Below are positions 39,418 to 48,617 of a stretch of 64,000 nucleotides of DNA, piece after piece. Source of the DNA: Ramlibacter montanisoli (GTDB lineage Bacteria; Pseudomonadota; Gammaproteobacteria; Burkholderiales; Burkholderiaceae_C); the NCBI RefSeq assembly GCF_013087525.1, contig NZ_JABFCS010000001.1, forward strand, positions 4,268,501 to 4,332,500, given 5' to 3'. The position numbers and the translations under genes are program-made. The notes below the pieces were generated by a model that worked only from the letters and a program-made list of their open reading frames with translations, ran no database searches and was not told where the DNA came from. Position 1 is the stretch's first letter; each line of letters begins with the position of its first letter.

Positions 39418-42029
39418 ATGGCCGACGACAGCATCACCCGTTACCTCGCCGACCAGGCCGGCGACATCGACCCCGGCGAGACCGCCGAATGGCGCGAGGC
39501 CTTCCAGGCGCTGGTCGCCACGCATGGCGCGGCGCGCGCCCGCTTCGTCCTTGACCAGCTGGCCGTGCTGGGAAGGCACCCCGCCGTCGGCTGGTCGCCC
39601 GAACTGGTCACGCCCTATGTGAACACGGTGCCCGTGGACCGGCAGCCGGTGTTCCCCGGCGACCTGGCGATCGAGGAGAAGCTCGCGTCGATCATGCGCT
39701 GGAACGCGCTGGCGATGGTGGCGCGCGCCAACAGCGCCTACGGCGAGCTCGGGGGCCACATCGCCAGCTATGCGAGTGCCGCCGACCTGTTCGAGGCCGG
39801 CTTCAACCACTTCTTCCGCGCGCGCAACGCGCAGCACGGTGGCGACCTGGTGTTCTTCCAGCCGCACAGCGCGCCGGGCGTCTATGCCCGCGCCTTCCTC
39901 GAAGGGCGGCTGCAGGAGCAGGACCTCGCGCATTACCGGCAGGAGCTCACGGCACCGGCGCAAGGCGCGCGCGGCCTTTCCAGCTACCCGCATCCCTGGC
40001 TGATGCCGGACTTCTGGCAGTTCCCGACCGGCTCCATGGGCATCGGCCCGATCAGCTCGATCTACCACGCGCGCTTCATGCGCTACCTCACGCACCGGCA
40101 ACTCGTGGACTGCACCGGCCGCAAGGTCTGGGGCGTGTTCGGCGACGGCGAGATGGACGAGCCCGAGAGCATGAGCGCACTCACGCTGGCCTCGCGCGAA
40201 AAGCTGGACAACCTGGTGTGGGTGGTGAACTGCAACCTGCAGCGCCTGGACGGCCCGGTGCGCGGCAATGGCCGCATCGTCGACGAACTGGAAAAGCTGT
40301 TCCGCGGCGCCGGCTGGAACGTGATCAAGCTGCTGTGGGGCAGCGACTGGGACGGCCTGTTCGCGCGCGACACCACGGGCGCGCTGGTGCGCGCCTTCGC
40401 GCATACGGTGGACGGCCAGATGCAGACCTTCGCGGCCAAGGATGGCCGCTTCAACCGCGACAACTTCTTCGGCCAGGACGACGAGCTGGCGCGCCTCGCG
40501 CAGGGCATGACCGACGAACAGATCGACCGCCTCAAGCGCGGCGGCCACGACCTGGTGAAGGTCCACGCCGCCTACGACGCCGCGGCCAGGCACCGCGGCC
40601 AGCCGACCGTGATCCTCGCCCACACCAAGAAGGGCTACGGCATGGGCGCCGCGGGCCAGGGCCGCATGACGACGCACAGCCAGAAGAAGCTGGACGACGC
40701 CGCGCTGCTGGAATTCCGCAACCGTTTCAACCTGCCGCTGTCGGACGAACAGGCGACGCAGCTGGCCTTCTACAAGCCGGCCGAGGACAGCGCGGAAATG
40801 CGCTATCTGCATGCGCGCCGCGAGGCGCTCGGCGGCTACCTGCCGAAACGCGAGACCGCCTGCGCCGTGGTGCCGGTGCCGGACGCCAGCAGCTATGCCC
40901 AATTCGCGCTGGCGGCGGCGGGCAAGGAGATGTCCACCACCATGGCCTTCGTGCGCCTGCTCGGCGCGCTGCTGAAGGACCCGCAGCTCGGGCCGCGCAT
41001 CGTCCCCATCGTGGCCGACGAGGCGCGCACCTTCGGCATGGCCAACCTGTTCAAGCAGGTGGGCATCTATTCCAGCGCCGGCCAGAGCTACGAGCCGGAG
41101 GACATCGGCTCGGTGCTCTCCTACCGCGAGGCGCTGGACGGCCAGATCCTGGAGGAAGGCATCAGCGAAGCGGGCGCCATCGCGAGCTGGACCGCCGCGG
41201 CCACCAGCTACAGCGTGCATGGCTTGGCCATGCTGCCCTTCTACATCTACTACTCGATGTTCGGCTTCCAGCGCGTGGGCGACGCGATCTGGGCGGCGGC
41301 GGACCAGCGCGCGCGCGGCTTCCTGCTCGGTGCGACCTCCGGCCGCACGACCCTGGGCGGAGAAGGCCTGCAGCACCAGGACGGCAGCAGCCACCTGGTC
41401 GCCGCCACCATCCCGAACTGCAAGGCCTACGACCCGGCCTTCGCCGGCGAGATGGCGGTGATCGTGGACCGCGGCATGCGCGAGATGCTGGTGGAGCAGC
41501 GCGACGTCTTCTACTACGTCACGCTGATGAACGAGAACTACGCCCAGCCGGACCTGCCTGCCGAGGCGCGCGAAGGCGTGATCCGCGGCTGCTACCGCTA
41601 CGCCCGCTACGGCGACGAGACGGCACGCCAGCGCGTCACGCTGCTGGGCTCCGGCGCGATCCTCACCGAGGTGGTGAAGGCGGCGCAGCAGCTGGCGGCC
41701 GACGGCATCCCCAGCGAGGTGTTCAGCGTCACCAGCTGGAGCGAGCTGGCGCGCGACGGCATCGCCTGCGAGCAGCGCGCCATGGGGGCGAAGCCGATGC
41801 GCTCCCCTACGTGACCTCGCAGCTGGCCGGCCAGGGTCCGGTGATCGCCGCCAGCGACTACGTGCGCGCGGTGCCGGAAAGCATCCGCGCCTGGGTGCCG
41901 CCGGGCCGCCGCTACCTGACCCTGGGCACCGACGGCTTCGGCCGCAGCGACACGCGGGCGGCCCTGCGCGCCTTCTTCGGCGTGGACGCGGCGAGCATCG
42001 TGAAGGCGGCGCACCACGCGCTGTCCTGA
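39418..42029 (+). CDS. Homodimeric 2-oxoacid dehydrogenase E1 (AceE/MdeB-like; frameshifted near 41797)
   Basis: A thiamin-diphosphate enzyme of the pyruvate-dehydrogenase E1 (AceE) type, about 870 residues after restoration. Landmarks: QPHSAPGVYARAFLEGRL, GSMGIGPISSIYHARFMRYL, the ThDP motif VFGDGEMDEPES ending in NCNLQRLDGPVRGNG, GHDLVKVHAAY, RTFGMANLFKQVGIYS and GEGLQHQDGSSHL. A G is missing near 41797, after which ADALPYVTSQLAGQGPVIAASDY leads to a normal end. No E2 or E3 gene is adjacent. The divergent Lrp gene suggests MdeB-like 2-oxobutyrate oxidation rather than the housekeeping PDH. The start could also be the ATG at 39388. Confidence 0.85.
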
Positions 42030-42054
42030 GGCGCGGCCGGGCTAATATCCGGCC

Positions 42055-42864
42055 ATGCCGTCCCCCTCCCGTTACTGGGCCGACCTCGCCACCACCGACT
42101 TCGCTGGGCTCGATGCGGCCCGCACGGTCGCCGTGCTGCCGCTGGGCGCGACCGAGCAGCATGGCCCGCACCTGCCGCTGGCGGTGGACCAGTGCCTGGT
42201 GGACGGCATCGTGGCGCAGGCGCTGCCGCAGTTGCCCGCCGACTTCCCGGTCCTCGTGCTGCCGACGCAGCAGGTGGGCTACAGCCCGGAACACGCCGAC
42301 TTCCCCGGCACACTGACGCTGCCGGTCGAAACGGTGATCGCGACCTGGACCGCGCTGGGCGAATGCGTGGCACGGGCCGGGGTGCGCAAGCTGCTGCTGT
42401 TCAACAGCCACGGCGGCCAGGTGAGCCTGATGGACATCGTGGCCCGCGAGCTGCGCATGCGCTGCCAGCTGGTGGTCTACAGCTGCAGCTGGTGGAACCT
42501 GCCGCTGGGCGACGCGGTCACCGGCCTGTTCCCGGCCGACGAACACCGCTTCGGCGTGCACGGCGGCGACATGGAGACCTCCCTGATGCTGGCACTGGCC
42601 TCCGGTCGCGTGCGCATGCCGCAGGCCCGGGACTTCGGCTCCAGCGCGCGCGAACGGGCGGCCCGCCATCCGGTCCTGGGCAACGGCCGCAGCGCCAAGC
42701 TGGGATGGGCCATGCAGGACTACAACCGCGAAGGCGCCGCAGGCAACGCGGCGGCCGCCACCGCCACCAAGGGCCAGGCGGTGCTGCAGGCGGCCGGCAG
42801 CCAGCTGGCCGCGTTGCTGCAGGAGCTGGTGCAGCTGCCGCTGTCCACCGTGGTCGAGCGCTGA
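42055..42864 (+). CDS. Creatininase-family amidohydrolase
   Basis: A 269-residue metal-dependent hydrolase. The family signature LPLGATEQHGPHLPLAVD (metal-binding Glu, His and Asp) and LFNSHGGQ (second His) are intact, as is the later Glu-containing HGGDMETSLML. Known members act on creatinine, on N-formyl or other amide bonds, or in the mycofactocin pathway; no mycofactocin genes are near. It follows the E1-like gene by 25 bp and may be co-transcribed. The substrate is unknown. Confidence 0.88.
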   Translation: MPSPSRYWADLATTDFAGLDAARTVAVLPLGATEQHGPHLPLAVDQCLVDGIVAQALPQLPADFPVLVLPTQQVGYSPEHADFPGTLTLPVETVIATWTALGECVARAGVRKLLLFNSHGGQVSLMDIVARELRMRCQLVVYSCSWWNLPLGDAVTGLFPADEHRFGVHGGDMETSLMLALASGRVRMPQARDFGSSARERAARHPVLGNGRSAKLGWAMQDYNREGAAGNAAAATATKGQAVLQAAGSQLAALLQELVQLPLSTVVER

Positions 42865-42993
42865 AGGGCACGGCCCAGCCGGTCCGTCCTACGCCAGCTT
42901 GCGAGCGCGCCGACACGCCGCGCGAGCCGCCCCGCTAGATTGGAAACCGTGGGCCGGCGCGAGCCCGGCCTCGACTGTCCAAGGAGAACATCA

Positions 42994-43497
42994 ATGACGA
43001 CGGTGGCAGATGTCATGACGCGCGACGTGCGCACCATGAAGCCGAGCGACTCGGTGGTGGATGCGGCGCGCTGCATGGACGAACTCAACGTGGGCGTGAT
43101 CCCCGTGTGCGACGGCGAGAAGCTGGTGGGCATCGTGACCGACCGCGACATCGTGGTGCGCGGCCTGGCCCAGAAGGGCGAAGTCCAGGGCATGAAGCTG
43201 GCCGACGTGATGAGCGGCAGCGTGCGCTGCGCCAAGGAGGGCGACGACATCGACCAGGTGCTGGGCGAGATGGCCGAGGCCCAGATCCGCCGGCTGCCGG
43301 TGGTGGACGCCAACCAGAAGCTGGTGGGCATCGTCACGCTGGGCGACATCGCCGCCAAGGGCCCCAACGAGGAACGCGACGTGGGCAGCTCGCTGGGCGA
43401 CATCTCGTCGCCGGCCGAACCGGACCGCTCGGAGACCGGCAACGGCCAGTCCCAGTCCCAGTCCCAATCGCAAGGACAGGGGCGCATCAAACACTGA
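42994..43497 (+). CDS. CBS-domain pair protein
   Basis: A 167-residue protein consisting of two CBS domains (about 5-60, VADVMTRDVRTMKPSDSVVDAA; and 70-125, LADVMSGSVRCAKEGDDIDQVL), which form an adenosyl-nucleotide-binding Bateman module. A hydrophilic tail ends in a short Gln/Ser repeat (QSQSQSQSQGQG). AAGGAGAAC precedes the ATG. Stand-alone CBS proteins are often stress-related sensors. It is the first of several small plus-strand genes of similar character. Confidence 0.85.
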   Translation: MTTVADVMTRDVRTMKPSDSVVDAARCMDELNVGVIPVCDGEKLVGIVTDRDIVVRGLAQKGEVQGMKLADVMSGSVRCAKEGDDIDQVLGEMAEAQIRRLPVVDANQKLVGIVTLGDIAAKGPNEERDVGSSLGDISSPAEPDRSETGNGQSQSQSQSQGQGRIKH

Positions 43498-43519
43498 ACG
43501 GCAAGGAAAGGAGCAGACC

Positions 43520-43843
43520 ATGCCGAAAGCGTGGAGCGCCAAGCGCGAACGCCAGTACGACCACATCAAGGACGGCCTGAAGTCGCGCGGCAAGAGCGAG
43601 AAGGTGGCGGAGGAGATCGCCGCCCGCACGGTCAACAAGGAGCGCGCCCAGCACGGCGAGGCCAGGCATGCCAGCGCGCAGTCGCTGCGCGACATGCCGG
43701 CCTCCAGGCGCGGGGGCCAGCGCTCCCACAAGGGCGAGGGCGGCCGCACCCGCGACCAGCTCTATGAGGAAGCGAAGCGAAAGGGCATCTCCGGCCGGTC
43801 CACGATGACCAAGGCCGAACTGGAGCGCGCCGTCGGCCGCTGA
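43520..43843 (+). CDS. Small basic protein with Rho-N-like C-terminus
   Basis: A 107-residue, very basic protein. The first half is MPKAWSAKRERQYDHIKDGL followed by KSEKVAEEIAARTVNKERAQHGE, a conserved stretch often labelled plasmid-stabilisation-like. The last third (GRTRDQLYEEAKRKGISGRSTMTKAELERAV) resembles the SAP/Rho-N helix-extended-loop-helix that binds nucleic acid. AAAGGAGCAG precedes the start, 22 bp after the CBS gene, so they are probably co-transcribed. The label should not be read as evidence for a plasmid. Confidence 0.7.
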   Translation: MPKAWSAKRERQYDHIKDGLKSRGKSEKVAEEIAARTVNKERAQHGEARHASAQSLRDMPASRRGGQRSHKGEGGRTRDQLYEEAKRKGISGRSTMTKAELERAVGR

Positions 43844-43969
43844 CCGAGGGTTCCCACGGGGGTGGCGTTGGAATGCGGCCACGGCCGCGCCAAGCTTGTC
43901 GCTCCCCCTCATCCTTCCGGGTCATGCATTTGTCATGTTCGCCTGCCAGACTGTGGGCAGGTGAACCAC

Positions 43970-44140
43970 ATGCGTTTCTCGGCCCTCTTCCAGACCCCGC
44001 TCTCGCAGCCGACGGCTGCGCAGGTGGAGCCTGTGCTGCCGGAAACGCCCCCGCCGGCCGCCCTGCCGGTGCAGGACCTCCCCGACGACCTGGACGCCCG
44101 CGTGCGGCTGGTCGGCGAGTGGCAGCTGCTCGAGTCCTGA
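43970..44140 (+). CDS. Small Pro-rich hypothetical protein
   Basis: A 56-residue protein (MRFSALFQTPLSQPTAAQVE, then Pro-rich PVLPETPPPAALPVQDLP and an acidic end). A GTG nine bases upstream is an alternative start. No domain is recognised. It lies between the Rho-N-like gene and cyanase. Confidence 0.4.
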   Translation: MRFSALFQTPLSQPTAAQVEPVLPETPPPAALPVQDLPDDLDARVRLVGEWQLLES

Positions 44141-44209
44141 GGCACTCTCCTTGCTAGCGTTCCCGGCAAGCCCGGGCGCGCCGCTCCGGGCCCCCACGCA
44201 GGAGCCCGC

Positions 44210-44653
44210 ATGAACCGCAACGACGTCACCGAGAAGATCATCGCCGCCAAGGTGTCGAAAGGCATCACCTGGGAGGAGGTCGCCCGCCGCATCGGCCAGT
44301 CCAAGGAGTGGACGACCGCCCTGTGCCTGGGACAGATGACGGCCAACGCCGAACAGGCGCGCGCGCTGGGCGAGGTGTTCGGCCTGGGGGAGGAGGAGCA
44401 GAAGTGGCTGAAGGTGGTGCCGTACAAGGGATCGCTGCCCACCGAGGTGCCTACCGATCCCCTGATCTACCGCTGGTACGAGATCGTCAACGTGTACGGG
44501 AGCACGATCAAGGAGCTGATCCACGAGGAGTTCGGCGACGGGATCATGAGCGCCATCGACTTCTCCATGGACATCACGCGCGAGCCGGATCCCAAGGGGG
44601 ACCGCGTCAAGGTGGTGCTGTCCGGCAAGTTCCTGCCTTACAAGACCTACTAG
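44210..44653 (+). CDS. cynS: Cyanate hydratase (cyanase)
   Basis: Breaks cyanate with bicarbonate to ammonia and carbon dioxide; the active enzyme is a decamer. The 147-residue protein has the N-terminal helical region and the catalytic C-terminal block PLIYRWYEIVNVYGSTIKEL and HEEFGDGIMSAIDFSMD. Catalytic residues equivalent to E. coli Arg96, Glu99 and Ser122 are Arg88, Glu91 and Ser114. Unlike E. coli, no carbonic anhydrase (cynT), transporter (cynX) or LysR regulator is adjacent. A hairpin terminator follows within 15 bp. Confidence 0.95.
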   Translation: MNRNDVTEKIIAAKVSKGITWEEVARRIGQSKEWTTALCLGQMTANAEQARALGEVFGLGEEEQKWLKVVPYKGSLPTEVPTDPLIYRWYEIVNVYGSTIKELIHEEFGDGIMSAIDFSMDITREPDPKGDRVKVVLSGKFLPYKTY

Positions 44654-44661
44654 CGTGCAAC

Positions 44662-44695
44662 AAAAAGGGGCGTCACCCAAGCAAGGGACGCCCCT
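44662..44695. terminator. Hairpin terminator shared by cynS and the KGG gene
   Basis: AGGGGCGTC (44666-44674) pairs with GACGCCCCT (44687-44695) around a 12-nt loop. AAAAA at 44662-44666 gives a U-run on the minus strand, so it works best for the KGG gene, which reads toward it; it may also end cynS. Confidence 0.7.
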
Positions 44696-44714
44696 GGCAC
44701 GAAACTGCCCGGCC

Positions 44715-45023
44715 TTAGTTGCTGCCGTGCGAGCCGCCGCCGCTGTTGCCGCTGCCGCTGTGCGAGCTCATGCCGCTGTTGCCGCTGGCGTGCGAGCTGC
44801 TGCCGCTGCCCGACTCCATCGCCTTGCGGCGGTTGGCGCTGCGGGCCATGCCGCCCTTGCGGCCGGCTTCACGGGCTTCTTCGGAAGTGAACTCGTGCGC
44901 CGTGCCCTTCTCGTGGGCGGCGCGGCCGCCCTCGCTGGCAATCTCGCGCTGCCGCTGCGGGTCCATGGAGGCGAAACCGCGGTTCGATTTCCCGCCCTGG
45001 TTGCCCTGATTGTTGGAAGCCAT
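44715..45023 (-). CDS. KGG-motif stress-type protein
   Basis: A 102-residue hydrophilic protein. It has the KGG family pattern: RGFASMDPQRQREIASEGGRAAHEKG and EEAREAGRKGGMARSANRR. The C-terminal third is a Ser/Gly/His low-complexity tail. GAGATCCTCAC precedes the ATG. Relatives (YciG, GsiB) are strongly induced in stationary phase or stress and are thought to be disordered protectants. It converges on cynS across a shared terminator. Confidence 0.8.
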   Translation of the reverse strand: MASNNQGNQGGKSNRGFASMDPQRQREIASEGGRAAHEKGTAHEFTSEEAREAGRKGGMARSANRRKAMESGSGSSSHASGNSGMSSHSGSGNSGGGSHGSN

Positions 45024-45159
45024 GTGAGGATCTCCTTGCAAAACTGAATGTTGGAACTGCATGCCCGGTCTGCGCCGGCCATGGTCTGATTGAGCTTGCA
45101 AGTGCGTACTACGCTCGTCAGGCAGCAAAGCTGCCGGATGTAGGAGCGGCCCTACCTCT

Positions 45160-45540
45160 TCAAACGAGGGCGCGGGGCAGGACTTCGGCCTTCAGCCGAC
45201 GGAGTAGGGCATTGGCCTCCACGCCGACGCCAGGGTCAGGCCGCGGCTGAGCTTGGAGGCGCGCCAGCAGGCGCGTGAACTGCGAGGCGAGGGGCGGGAT
45301 CGGCGCCAGGAAAAGCACTTCGTCACCGCGTGCAACGAGCAGCGTGGGAAATGTTTCGATGTCGACCTCGCCCATGGTCTCGTCTTCGTCCTCCACGTCC
45401 ACCCACGCGAAGCGCATGTGCGGGTTCGCGCCCGCCTGCGCCGTGAACATCGGCAGGAAGTCGCGGCACACGCCGCACCAGGCGGCGCACAGGCACGCGA
45501 CCCACCAGGTGGGTTGGTCGTCGCCTGCCATGCTGTCCAT
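45160..45540 (-). CDS. Thioredoxin-fold protein with CGVC active site
   Basis: A 126-residue cytoplasmic thioredoxin-like protein (no signal peptide). WWVACLCAAWCGVCRDFLP carries the redox pair CGVC, and IETFPTLLV supplies the cis-proline. It is slightly longer than thioredoxin 1 because of a 30-residue C-terminal extension. It stands between the KGG gene and the eptA-like gene, 24 bp downstream of the latter on the same strand. The partner is unknown. Confidence 0.8.
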   Translation of the reverse strand: MDSMAGDDQPTWWVACLCAAWCGVCRDFLPMFTAQAGANPHMRFAWVDVEDEDETMGEVDIETFPTLLVARGDEVLFLAPIPPLASQFTRLLARLQAQPRPDPGVGVEANALLRRLKAEVLPRALV

Positions 45541-45564
45541 GGCGGCAGTTTACCGGCGGCCCGT

Positions 45565-47191
45565 TCAGTGCACCGCGCACTCCGCGTACGCGTCCAGCGA
45601 ACGTCGATAGATGGCGGTGCCCACCTGCATCAGTCCCAGCACCGAGTGGAACAGGTGGTCGTGGGTCACGCGTTGCTGCGCGTGGGCGCGCAGGCATTGC
45701 AGCGACAGGCCGGACTGCTGCTCGAAGCCGGAGGACAGCCACGTGATCCACGGCACGTGCTTCTGCACGTCGGGGGCCAGCGCATAGGGCAGGCCGTGCA
45801 GGTACAGGTTGTTCTCGCCGAGCGATTCGCCGTGGTCGGCGACGTACAGCATCGCCGTGCCGTAGTCGTCGCGCCGCTGCAGCCAGGCGATGGTGGAGGC
45901 CAGCAGGTGGTCGGTGTAGGCGATGGTGTTGTCGTAGGCGTTGCGCAGTTCCTCGCTGCTGCAATCGGGCAGGTGGCTGCTGGTGCATTCCGGCAGGAAA
46001 CGCTTGAAGGCGGCGGGGGTGCGCGCCGCGTAGTCCGGGCCGTGGCTTCCCATCTGGTGCATCACCAGCACGACGCCCTTGCCGCGGGCCTCGGCCGACA
46101 GCCCGTCGAGGCGTCGGTCGAGGTCTTGAAGCATCACCTCGTCATGGCACTCGCCGTGCGCACAGCGCGGGGTCGTGGAGGCCCGAGGTGTTCACGGTGG
46201 GAACGCGGTCGCACACGCCCTTGCAGCCGCCCGGCTGGTTGTCCACCCAGAGCACCGCCACGCCGGCGTGCTGCAGCACGTCCAGCAGGTTTTCGGTGTC
46301 GCGGGCGCGCGCCAGGAAGCCCTCGCGACCCAGGGGCGAGAACATGCACGGGACCGATGCCGCGGTGCTGGTGCCGCAGGACCAGGCGTTGCCGAAGCTG
46401 GCCGGCTGCAGCCGCCCCAGTTCGGGCGTGGTGTCGCGCGCATAGCCATTGAGGCCGAAGTTGCCGCTGCGCCCCGTTTCACCGAGCACCAGCACCAGCA
46501 GGCGGGGCTTGCCGGCGGGGGCAAGCAGCACCGCGTCCCGGCCGGCGGGCGCCAGTTCGCCCTTCGCACGGGAGCCGCCCACCGCCGTGCGCGCAGCGGC
46601 ATAGAGCGTGTTCAGCGGGTTCATCAGGTAGCGCAACTCCTTGTGGTTGCGCATGGTGGACGCCAGCGGCTGGAAGCTCAGCAGGAGCAGGCCCGCGAAC
46701 AGCACGATCGCCATCGATGCGCCGCCCAGGTTGCGCAGCACCTGCTGCCGCCACGGACGATGATCGATCCGCGCCCGCCACACCATCCACGAGGGCAGCG
46801 CCGCGCCGGCCAGCACCACCAGCGCCAGCCGCGAGGTGAGCAGGGCGTGCACCTCGTGCCAGTCGGTCTGCAGGGTGTTGGCCGCCATCGCGCTGTCGAT
46901 CACCACGTGGTAGGTCCACATGAAGTGCGCGCCCAGGGCCGATGCGAACAGCAGCACGACGATCGCCGGCTTGAGCACCGGCCGCCACGCCACCAGGCTC
47001 AGCAGTGCGTGCAGCGCCGCGGCCATCATCCCGGCCAGCGCGAACAGCAGCAGCCAGCCCCCGTGCGACTGCAGCACGCCGAGATCGAGCAAAGCGCGCC
47101 AGAGCGGGGCATTGCCGGCGCCCGCCATCCAGACGCTCGCGCCCGCGACCGGCAGTGCGGCCGGCATGCGCCGCTGCGGATGGACCTGCAT
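45565..47191 (-). CDS. eptA: Lipid A phosphoethanolamine transferase, EptA family (frameshifted near 46150)
   Basis: Adds phosphoethanolamine to lipid A, lowering its negative charge and giving polymyxin resistance. Restored to about 542 residues: N-terminal membrane region of about five helices (to about 190), then a periplasmic sulfatase-fold domain. Zinc/catalytic motifs: LVLGETGRSGNFGLNGY (Glu), SCGTSTAASVPCMFS (the Thr nucleophile), and YVADHGESLGENNLYLHGLPYA (Asp-His). The frame changes near 46150 in the CHDEVMLQDLDRR region. It follows the PAP2 gene by 3 bp and is divergent from a PmrAB-like pair, the classic regulatory setting. Confidence 0.92.
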
Positions 47192-47194
47192 GCC

Positions 47195-47875
47195 TCAGAT
47201 CCCTTCGGCCGACCAGGCCCGCGGCCAGGTTGCGTGCACCGCATGGGCGACCGACCAGCACAGTGCCCCGCTCCACAGCGTATGGCTCATGAAGTGCGCG
47301 CCGCGCCACTGCTGCGCGAGGCCGAAGACCAGGCCGGCCGCGGCCGCCGTTGCGAACCAGAGTCGCGCCAGCCGCGGGTCGGCGCGGCGGAACGCGAAGT
47401 AGCCGCCGACGAAGCTGAAGCCGGCCGACGCGTGGCCGGCCGGGAAACAGTGCCCGCTGCCGCCGTCCGGCCGCAGGCTCCAGTGCGAGGCATACGGCAC
47501 CAGGCCGCCGAAGTCGCTCAGCTCCCAGGGGCAACTGGTGTCGCTGCCCGCCTTCAGCAGGGAGACCGCCAGCGCACCCAGCAGGGTCGAGACCGCCAGC
47601 TGCAGGCGTTCCGGCTGGCCGGTGCGCGCCATCGGGCCGACCGGCCACCAGACGGACAGGCACAGGGCCAGCGCCAGCAGCCAGGCCGCGACGCGGCCGC
47701 CTTCGTGCAACACGCCGGCGAGCAGCCAGTGGTCCCGCCAGGGAAAACCGCGCGCGGAACCCGCCAGCCGCGCCAGCGGCAGGTCCAGTCCGCTGGCGTC
47801 CCAGGCCAGGGCCAGCGCGAACAGCGCCAGGGTCGCCCAGGCCGCCGGCGACAAGCGGATCTCCCGTGGTGTCAT
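47195..47875 (-). CDS. PAP2-family membrane phosphatase
   Basis: A 226-residue protein with about six membrane helices. The phosphatase motifs are present: KAGSDTSCPWELSDFGG (first motif, diverged from KxxxxxxRP), PAGHASAGFSF (second) and RGAHFMSHTLWSG (third, with the catalytic His). PAP2 enzymes act on undecaprenyl-diphosphate or on lipid A phosphates (LpxE/LpxT-like). Gene order PAP2-eptA, divergent from PmrAB, suggests a lipid A or lipid-carrier phosphate role. The start is 55 bp from the regulator ATG. Confidence 0.88.
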   Translation of the reverse strand: MTPREIRLSPAAWATLALFALALAWDASGLDLPLARLAGSARGFPWRDHWLLAGVLHEGGRVAAWLLALALCLSVWWPVGPMARTGQPERLQLAVSTLLGALAVSLLKAGSDTSCPWELSDFGGLVPYASHWSLRPDGGSGHCFPAGHASAGFSFVGGYFAFRRADPRLARLWFATAAAAGLVFGLAQQWRGAHFMSHTLWSGALCWSVAHAVHATWPRAWSAEGI

Positions 47876-47899
47876 GGCGCGGGATCGTGCTTGTAAGCG

Positions 47900-47916
47900 C
47901 TTAAGCAGCGCTTAAC
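47900..47916. promoter_or_regulatory. PmrA-box match in the divergent PAP2-eptA / regulator promoter
   Basis: CTTAAG (47900-47905), five bases, CTTAAC (47911-47916). This direct repeat with a 5-bp spacer fits the known PmrA (BasR) box YTTAAK-N5-YTTAAK. It is the only such repeat that I noticed in this region and lies in the 55-bp gap 47876-47930. A further half-like CTTGTAAG lies just upstream. Confidence 0.65.
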
Positions 47917-47930
47917 GTCACAATCCCGAC

Positions 47931-48617
47931 ATGCGAGTGCTGGTGGTGGAAGACGACAAGGGGATCGCCGAGGGCCTGGCGGCGCACCTCGCGCGCGCGG
48001 GCAATGCGGTGGACTGCACGCCGGCCATGGGCCCGGCCTGGGCGGCACTGGCCGCGGAACCCTACGACGTGGTGCTGCTGGACCTGGGTCTCGCCGATGG
48101 CGACGGCATCGACCTGCTGCGCCGCTTGCGGCAGGCGCCTGCCGGCAGGCTGCCGGACCCCGCGACGCCGGTCCTGATCATGACCGCGCGCGACCAGGTC
48201 TCCTCGCGCATCGCGGGGCTGGACCTCGGCGCCGACGACTACCTCACCAAGCCTTTCGATCCCGACGAACTGGCCGCGCGCATGCGGGCGCTCGCGCGCC
48301 GCGCCACCGGCCGCGCGCAGGCCACCATCCGCTACGGCGAGCTGGAGATCGACCCGGCGGCGCGCAGCGTGCACCGTGCCGGCGAAGCGGTGGAACTCTC
48401 GACGCGCGAGTTCTCGGTGCTGCTGGCGCTGATCGAGGCGCGGCCCCACGTGCTCTCGCGCGCGCAGATCGAAGCCAAGCTCTACAACTGGGACAGCGCG
48501 CTGGAAAGCAATGCCATCGAGGTGCACGTGCACCGGCTGCGGCGCAAGCTGGGCGACGGCATCGTGCGCACGGTGCGCGGCGTCGGCTACTACGTGCCGG
48601 CGGAGGCCGGTCCATGA
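47931..48617 (+). CDS. OmpR-family response regulator, PmrA/BasR-like
   Basis: A 228-residue regulator. Receiver domain with acidic pocket (VEDD at 7-10), phospho-acceptor Asp in VVLLDLGLADGDG and Lys in ADDYLTKPFDPDEL. Winged-helix output domain with ELSTREFSVLLALIEARPHVLSRAQIEAKLY and VHVHRLRRKLGDGIVRTVRGVGYY. Context with eptA, PAP2 and a PmrA-box match supports a PmrA role; sequence alone would also fit QseB. It overlaps the kinase gene by 4 bp (ATGA). Confidence 0.88.
   Translation: MRVLVVEDDKGIAEGLAAHLARAGNAVDCTPAMGPAWAALAAEPYDVVLLDLGLADGDGIDLLRRLRQAPAGRLPDPATPVLIMTARDQVSSRIAGLDLGADDYLTKPFDPDELAARMRALARRATGRAQATIRYGELEIDPAARSVHRAGEAVELSTREFSVLLALIEARPHVLSRAQIEAKLYNWDSALESNAIEVHVHRLRRKLGDGIVRTVRGVGYYVPAEAGP

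Noticed and set aside
43440..43497. Gln/Ser coding repeat at the end of the CBS gene as a CRISPR or VNTR
   Set aside because: It is four short in-frame repeats inside a coding tail, with no spacers.
43520..43843. Plasmid-stabilisation label as evidence of a plasmid or island
   Set aside because: The label is inherited from annotation habit; surrounding genes are chromosomal and base use is unchanged.
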